Positions 6,638 through 8,830 of a DNA stretch of 8,830 nucleotides are shown here, in pieces. Within the stretch, counting starts at the first letter, position 1; every line of letters begins with the position of its first letter. Origin of the DNA: an uncultured Clostridia bacterium (GTDB lineage: Bacteria > Bacillota > Clostridia > Oscillospirales > Acutalibacteraceae); contig CAMJHI010000078.1 in assembly GCA_946405475.1 (NCBI GenBank), positions 1 to 8,830 on the forward strand, written 5' to 3'. The position numbers and the translations under genes were made by a program. The notes below the pieces were generated by a model that saw nothing but the letters and a program-made list of their open reading frames with translations, had not been told where the DNA came from and did not search any database.

Positions 6638-6665
6638 AGGCGGAAGGCGAAAGGCGAAAGGCGGA
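6638..6665. repeat. Heptamer array (AGGCGGA/AGGCGAA)
   Basis: Four consecutive 7-bp units AGGCGGA, AGGCGAA, AGGCGAA, AGGCGGA start 12 bp after the stop codon of the membrane gene. They are the reverse complement of the words at 518-545. Confidence 0.85.
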
Positions 6666-6672
6666 ATGAAGG

Positions 6673-6687
6673 AAGGGCTCAGCCCTT
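6673..6687. repeat. Short AAGGGC/GCCCTT hairpin repeat
   Basis: A 6-bp stem with a TCA loop, followed by ACCCGAT. The related sequence at 430-452 (AAGGGGCTCCGCCCTT then GCCCGAT) is in the same strand orientation. A run of five T lies about 17 bp downstream, too far for a normal intrinsic terminator. Confidence 0.55.
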
Positions 6688-6759
6688 ACCCGATCCATTA
6701 TTCCGTTTTTCAATTTTAAGTTTTCAATATTCATTTAGGATTTTTCGCCAGAAAAATCC

Positions 6760-6780
6760 GCTATCTGCTATCCGCTATCA
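6760..6780. repeat. Heptamer array (GCTATCN)
   Basis: Three consecutive 7-bp units GCTATCT, GCTATCC, GCTATCA, from the same word family as 476-510. Confidence 0.75.
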
Positions 6781-6796
6781 ACGAGGAAGGCTTTTC

Positions 6797-6820
6797 GGCA
6801 CGCAAGAATGCGTGCCCTAC
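6797..6820 (-). repeat. GTAGGGC-tagged hairpin, copy c
   Basis: An 8-bp perfect stem GGCACGCA/TGCGTGCC (6797-6804 with 6809-6816) with loop AGAA, followed by CTAC. It continues as CTGTTTGACCG to 6830, an inverted match to window positions 1-16. Confidence 0.8.
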
Positions 6821-6847
6821 TGTTTGACCGGCGGCGTGGGCGGTTTC

Positions 6848-6872
6848 GTAGGGCAAGCATACATGCTCGCCG
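6848..6872 (+). repeat. GTAGGGC-tagged hairpin, copy d
   Basis: Stem GGCAAGCAT/ATGCTCGCC (6852-6860 with 6863-6871) with one A-C mismatch, the only copy of the six with an unpaired stem position. Confidence 0.75.
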
Positions 6873-6928
6873 ACGTAAAAACGAAACGCCATTTCCCGCA
6901 AAGAAAACGCTTGCATTGCGAGGGCGCA

Positions 6929-6992
6929 GATTGAGGAAACGCCAAGGCTCCCTTGTGTAAAGGGATCAGTCATGCGGAACGCATGACTGAGG
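6929..6992 (+). repeat. 56-bp two-hairpin module, copy 2
   Basis: The module is bounded by GATTGAGG at 6929-6936 and GACTGAGG at 6985-6992, 56 bp apart. The second hairpin is extended to an 11-bp perfect stem, TCAGTCATGCG/CGCATGACTGA (6966-6976 with 6980-6990), with loop GAA. The first hairpin arm is partly eroded compared with copy 1. Confidence 0.75.
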
Positions 6993-7044
6993 GATTGCAG
7001 AACGAAACAAAAGTTGGTTTTTACAGCTTTTACGGCACAAAAAA

Positions 7045-7195
7045 GGCTTCCCCTGGGGGAAGCTGTCGAGGAGCAACGCGACGAGACTGATGAGGGAAAG
7101 CTTTTCCTTTTTCTGCCAGCCGTTGGTGACATAAGGCACCGGCCTTTTCCCTCATCAGTCAGCCTTACGGCTGACAGCTTCCCCCAAGGGAAGCC
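7045..7195. repeat. Nested inverted-repeat module (131 bp extra in copy 2)
   Basis: Outer arms 7045-7067 and 7173-7195 pair at 22 of 23 positions, and each arm is itself a GGCTTCCC/GGGAAGC near-palindrome. Inner arms 7085-7099 and 7146-7160 (GACTGATGAGGGAAA and its complement) pair perfectly over 15 bp. A GTCAGCC/GGCTGAC hairpin sits at 7158-7175. It has no coding capacity and resembles a MITE-like element or a structured non-coding RNA; which of the two cannot be told from sequence. Confidence 0.75.
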
Positions 7196-7296
7196 ATTCA
7201 TGGTCTCCTCTGCGAGGAGGCTCTTGCGTTCGGCCGCTATGCCGACACTATGAATCAATCACACGCTGCGGGTCACCCCAACGCCACTATTTGGTT

Positions 7297-7323
7297 GTAG
7301 GGCTCGCATTCTTGCGAGCCGTA
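7297..7323 (+). repeat. GTAGGGC-tagged hairpin, copy e
   Basis: A perfect 8-bp stem GGCTCGCA/TGCGAGCC (7301-7308 with 7313-7320) with loop TTCT. The TC/GA stem pairs are a third compensated variant of the same hairpin. It is not inside a composite-repeat copy. Confidence 0.8.
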
Positions 7324-7397
7324 GGCGAAGAAGACTGCTTCGTCTGCGAGCAAACGGTCGATTAAACAATACAATCGGCGCGCAGCGACCCACAATT

Positions 7398-7425
7398 TCG
7401 CCTTTCGCATTCCGCATTCCGCATT
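7398..7425. repeat. Heptamer array (TCGCCTT/CCGCATT)
   Basis: Four consecutive 7-bp units TCGCCTT, TCGCATT, CCGCATT, CCGCATT. Confidence 0.8.
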
Positions 7426-7432
7426 ATCGAGC

Positions 7433-7474
7433 GGATAGCCGATAGCGGATAGCGAATAGCAAATAGCGGATAGC
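7433..7474. repeat. Heptamer array (NNATAGC)
   Basis: Six consecutive 7-bp units GGATAGC, CGATAGC, GGATAGC, GAATAGC, AAATAGC, GGATAGC. The last five bases are invariant and the first two vary. This is the reverse complement of the word at 476-510. Confidence 0.85.
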
Positions 7475-7488
7475 AATCTTTCAGTTTC

Positions 7489-7556
<68 letters not shown>

Positions 7557-7584
7557 TGGAAAAGCTGTTTTTGCACGTTTTTCA

Positions 7585-7638
7585 CAAAATTTTGCGATTT
7601 TTTCCACAATTTTCTACTTTAGACTTTACAAAATTTTC
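7585..7638 (+). promoter_or_regulatory. AT-rich upstream region of the secreted-protein promoter
   Basis: CAAAATTTTG (7585-7594) and CAAAATTTTC (7629-7638), with a CAATTTTC between them, lie just upstream of the -35. The A/T tracts could act as an UP element or a regulator site. This is suggestive only. Confidence 0.35.
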
Positions 7639-7646
7639 AAAAACGC

Positions 7647-7675
7647 TTGCATATTGCGTTGCGATACGCTATAAT
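7647..7675 (+). promoter_or_regulatory. Sigma-A promoter of the secreted-protein gene
   Basis: TTGCAT at 7647-7652 and a perfect TATAAT at 7670-7675 are 17 bp apart. A 7-bp inverted repeat, CTTGCAT (7646-7652) and ATGCAAG (7674-7680), covers the -35 and -10 edges and could be an operator. The 5' leader would be about 58 nt. Confidence 0.75.
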
Positions 7676-7727
7676 GCAAGTACATATTGTTTCCCGGTAT
7701 GTGCACAAAAAACATTTTTATCAAAAC

Positions 7728-7733
7728 GGAGGA
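7728..7733 (+). promoter_or_regulatory. RBS of the secreted-protein gene
   Basis: GGAGGA lies 7 nt before the ATG at 7741. An upstream in-frame ATG at 7687 has no such site and would put 18 extra residues before an otherwise normal signal peptide. Confidence 0.85.
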
Positions 7734-7740
7734 AAAAATC

Positions 7741-8514
7741 ATGAAGAAACTCAGCATTGTCCTTGCCCTCATCATGGCGCTCTCCTGCTTCTCATTCGCA
7801 GCGTTTGCGGCAGATGAGGAATCCAGCGCCGCGGCACCCGAAATGGTCGACATCGCCATCAAAGTCATCTACACCGCTGCTCATCCCGACGGTTCCTATC
7901 ACGACAGCAGCACGAAAGATTCCTGGGTTGATTCCAGAATCATCACCTACCGCGTGAAGGCCGGTTCCACCCTCACCGCGAAAAACATTCTCGATATCGT
8001 CTCTCAGGCGGCCGTGAATGAAGACGGCAAGCCCGTTATGGTGCTTGACGGCACGGAATATGTCCTGAACGAAAAAGTGTTCCTCGGCGACGTCATTCTT
8101 GACGGCAACGTTGTGGAAGACGTTGTTCTGCAGAACCCCACTTCCATGGGCTCTCAGGTTCTTGACGACACCGACACGAGCTACGGCTACATCTGCTACG
8201 CGGCCGAAATCGACGACGTTGACAACTTTGCTCAGGTCGCGGCCAGCGAACTCGGCGGTTACAACTGGGCCGGCGTTGCCAACGCGAACGTCACCCTCAT
8301 CAACGAGCTCATCAAGGGCTTCCGCGCCGCTGTTGACAGCGTGATCAAAGACACCGATTCTCTCGGCAAGACCGAAAAGGCTGCTGCCGTGAACGGCACC
8401 ACCGCTGCCCGCACCTCGCCCAAGACCGGTGCTTCCGCTGTGGCCGGTGTTGCGGTCGTCGTGCTTGCGCTGAGCGCCACCACCGCTGTCGTCCTTCGCA
8501 AAAAGGAAGACTAA
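7741..8514 (+). CDS. Secreted protein with SPKTG sorting-like C-terminus, function unknown
   Basis: 257 residues. A classical signal peptide (MKKL, hydrophobic core, AFA cleavage after residue 23) is followed by a mostly beta-strand-and-loop, Asp-rich region (about 33-165) and a helical stretch (about 180-205). A Thr/Ala-rich linker leads to SPKTG at 226-230, a hydrophobic segment at about 233-252 and the tail RKKED. That layout matches a Gram-positive cell-wall sorting signal in which LPXTG is replaced by SPKTG, so a sortase probably anchors it. The domain itself is not recognised; no catalytic or ligand motif is visible, and there are no cysteines in the mature part except C152. It is a monocistronic gene with its own strong promoter and terminator, which fits an abundant surface protein. 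Confidence 0.85.
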   Translation: MKKLSIVLALIMALSCFSFAAFAADEESSAAAPEMVDIAIKVIYTAAHPDGSYHDSSTKDSWVDSRIITYRVKAGSTLTAKNILDIVSQAAVNEDGKPVMVLDGTEYVLNEKVFLGDVILDGNVVEDVVLQNPTSMGSQVLDDTDTSYGYICYAAEIDDVDNFAQVAASELGGYNWAGVANANVTLINELIKGFRAAVDSVIKDTDSLGKTEKAAAVNGTTAARTSPKTGASAVAGVAVVVLALSATTAVVLRKKED

Positions 8515-8536
8515 CTAATTGAAAACGCCATAAGTT

Positions 8537-8569
8537 AAAAAAGCCGTCGGGTTATCCGGCGGCTTTTTT
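8537..8569. terminator. Intrinsic terminator after the secreted-protein gene
   Basis: An 8-bp stem GCCGTCGG/CCGGCGGC (8543-8550 with 8556-8563, one G-T pair) closes a 5-nt loop and is followed by six T. Six A precede it, so it could also act in the other direction and shield the gene from reads out of the repeat region. Confidence 0.92.
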
Positions 8570-8620
8570 CAGTTCAGAAGTAAGAATTCAGAGTTAAGAG
8601 GTCACCGCCCTGCGGGCAAT

Positions 8621-8683
8621 TGTGAATTGTGAATTGTGAATTATGAATTAGGAATTAGGAATTAGGAATGATGAATTGTGATG
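8621..8683. repeat. Heptamer array (TNNGAAT)
   Basis: Nine consecutive 7-bp units: three TGTGAAT, TATGAAT, three TAGGAAT, GATGAAT and a degenerate TGTGATG. The corresponding array in copy 1 (353-380) has only four units, so array length differs between repeat copies. Confidence 0.85.
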
Positions 8684-8735
8684 ATGGATCCGGAAGGAAG
8701 CGGTGATTTCCCACCCGCAGCATCCCGAAACAAAT

Positions 8736-8762
8736 GTAGGGCAAGCATACATGCTTGCCGCC
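8736..8762 (+). repeat. GTAGGGC-tagged hairpin, copy f
   Basis: A perfect 9-bp stem GGCAAGCAT/ATGCTTGCC (8740-8748 with 8751-8759) with a 2-nt loop. Confidence 0.8.
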
Positions 8763-8830
8763 GTAAAAACGAAATGCCATTTTCCGCAAAGAAAACGCTT
8801 GCATAGCGCGGGCGCAGACTGAGGGATTGC

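Larger units (their letters stand above)
6848..7223 (+). repeat. Composite interspersed repeat, copy 2 (longest modules)
   Basis: Colinear with the reverse complement of about 49-292. It begins with GTAGGGC hairpin d and ends with CCTCTGCGAGGAGGCTC. It carries both the 56-bp module and an extra 131 bp inside the GGCTTCCC palindrome. It lacks the upstream heptamer part seen in copies 1 and 3. An open reading frame on the minus strand (6761-7258) is a by-product of the repeat and has no gene-like signals. Confidence 0.85.
8571..8830 (+). repeat. Composite interspersed repeat, copy 3 (cut by window end)
   Basis: It begins just after the terminator and is colinear with the reverse complement of about 430-137. 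It contains the GAGTTAAGAGG segment, the GCCCTGCGGGC mini-palindrome, a heptamer array, GCGGTGATTTCCCAC, GTAGGGC hairpin f and the GTAAAAACGAAATGCCATTT block. At 8817-8824 it has one GACTGAGG and continues directly to GATTGC, so the 56-bp module is absent. Confidence 0.85.

Noticed and set aside
3783..6734. 983-residue open frame on the minus strand, antisense to the membrane gene
   Set aside because: GC-rich codon bias of the plus-strand gene leaves the antisense frame open. The product is His/Ala/Arg/Gly-rich with no domain, and the plus strand has an RBS, membrane helices and family resemblance.
7045..7195. Insertion sequence or group II intron
   Set aside because: No transposase or reverse transcriptase frame and no intron domain V-like signature was seen; only nested inverted repeats.
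7687..7740. Earlier ATG at 7687 as the secreted-protein start
   Set aside because: It lies 12 bp after the -10 with no RBS, and would mask a normal signal peptide starting MKKL.

Overview
The window looks like a chromosomal segment from a spore-forming, Gram-positive member of the Clostridia, probably an Oscillospirales/Ruminococcaceae-type gut bacterium. Four observations point that way: a SpoIIE phosphatase, strong AGGAGG-type ribosome binding sites, a secreted protein with an LPXTG-like tail, and GC-rich coding DNA separated by repeat-laden spacers. This placement is inference; no taxonomic marker gene is present.

Layout. Positions 1-544 hold no convincing gene. They are a composite interspersed repeat in reverse orientation followed by arrays of 7-bp tandem repeats. 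Positions 545-2605 (minus) encode a SpoIIE-like sporulation phosphatase. A 159-bp divergent promoter region (2606-2764) separates it from a plus-strand pair: an RlmB/TrmH-type 23S rRNA 2'-O-methyltransferase (2765-3505) and, 19 bp downstream from a TTG start, a 1033-residue membrane protein (3525-6626). Positions 6627-7646 are about 1 kb of non-coding repeats. Positions 7741-8514 encode a small secreted protein with a C-terminal SPKTG sorting-like signal, with a clear promoter, RBS and intrinsic terminator. A third copy of the composite repeat starts right after that terminator and runs off the window end.

Most notable gene. The C-terminal ~555 residues of the 1033-residue protein keep the architecture of a P1B-type (heavy-metal) P-type ATPase: four N-terminal helices, a helix pair before the phosphorylation loop, N- and P-domain-like segments and two final helices. 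The catalytic signatures are gone. DKTGT reads DAADL, the TGES actuator loop is not recognisable, the HP motif reads GP, TGD reads ATD, and GDGxND is deleted. It looks like a pseudo-P-type ATPase carrying a ~470-residue acidic, repeat-built cytoplasmic extension. Its function is unknown.

Most notable non-coding signal. The spacers are modular. A composite repeat occurs three times. Two of its internal modules (56 bp with two hairpins, and 131 bp with nested inverted repeats) are present in some copies and cleanly missing in others, at short direct repeats. A hairpin marked by GTAGGGC occurs six times with compensatory stem changes. At least eight arrays of strictly 7-bp units with different sequence words lie at gene 3' ends, resembling in style the heptameric STRR repeats known from cyanobacteria. 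No tRNA, rRNA, CRISPR array, transposase or phage gene was seen.
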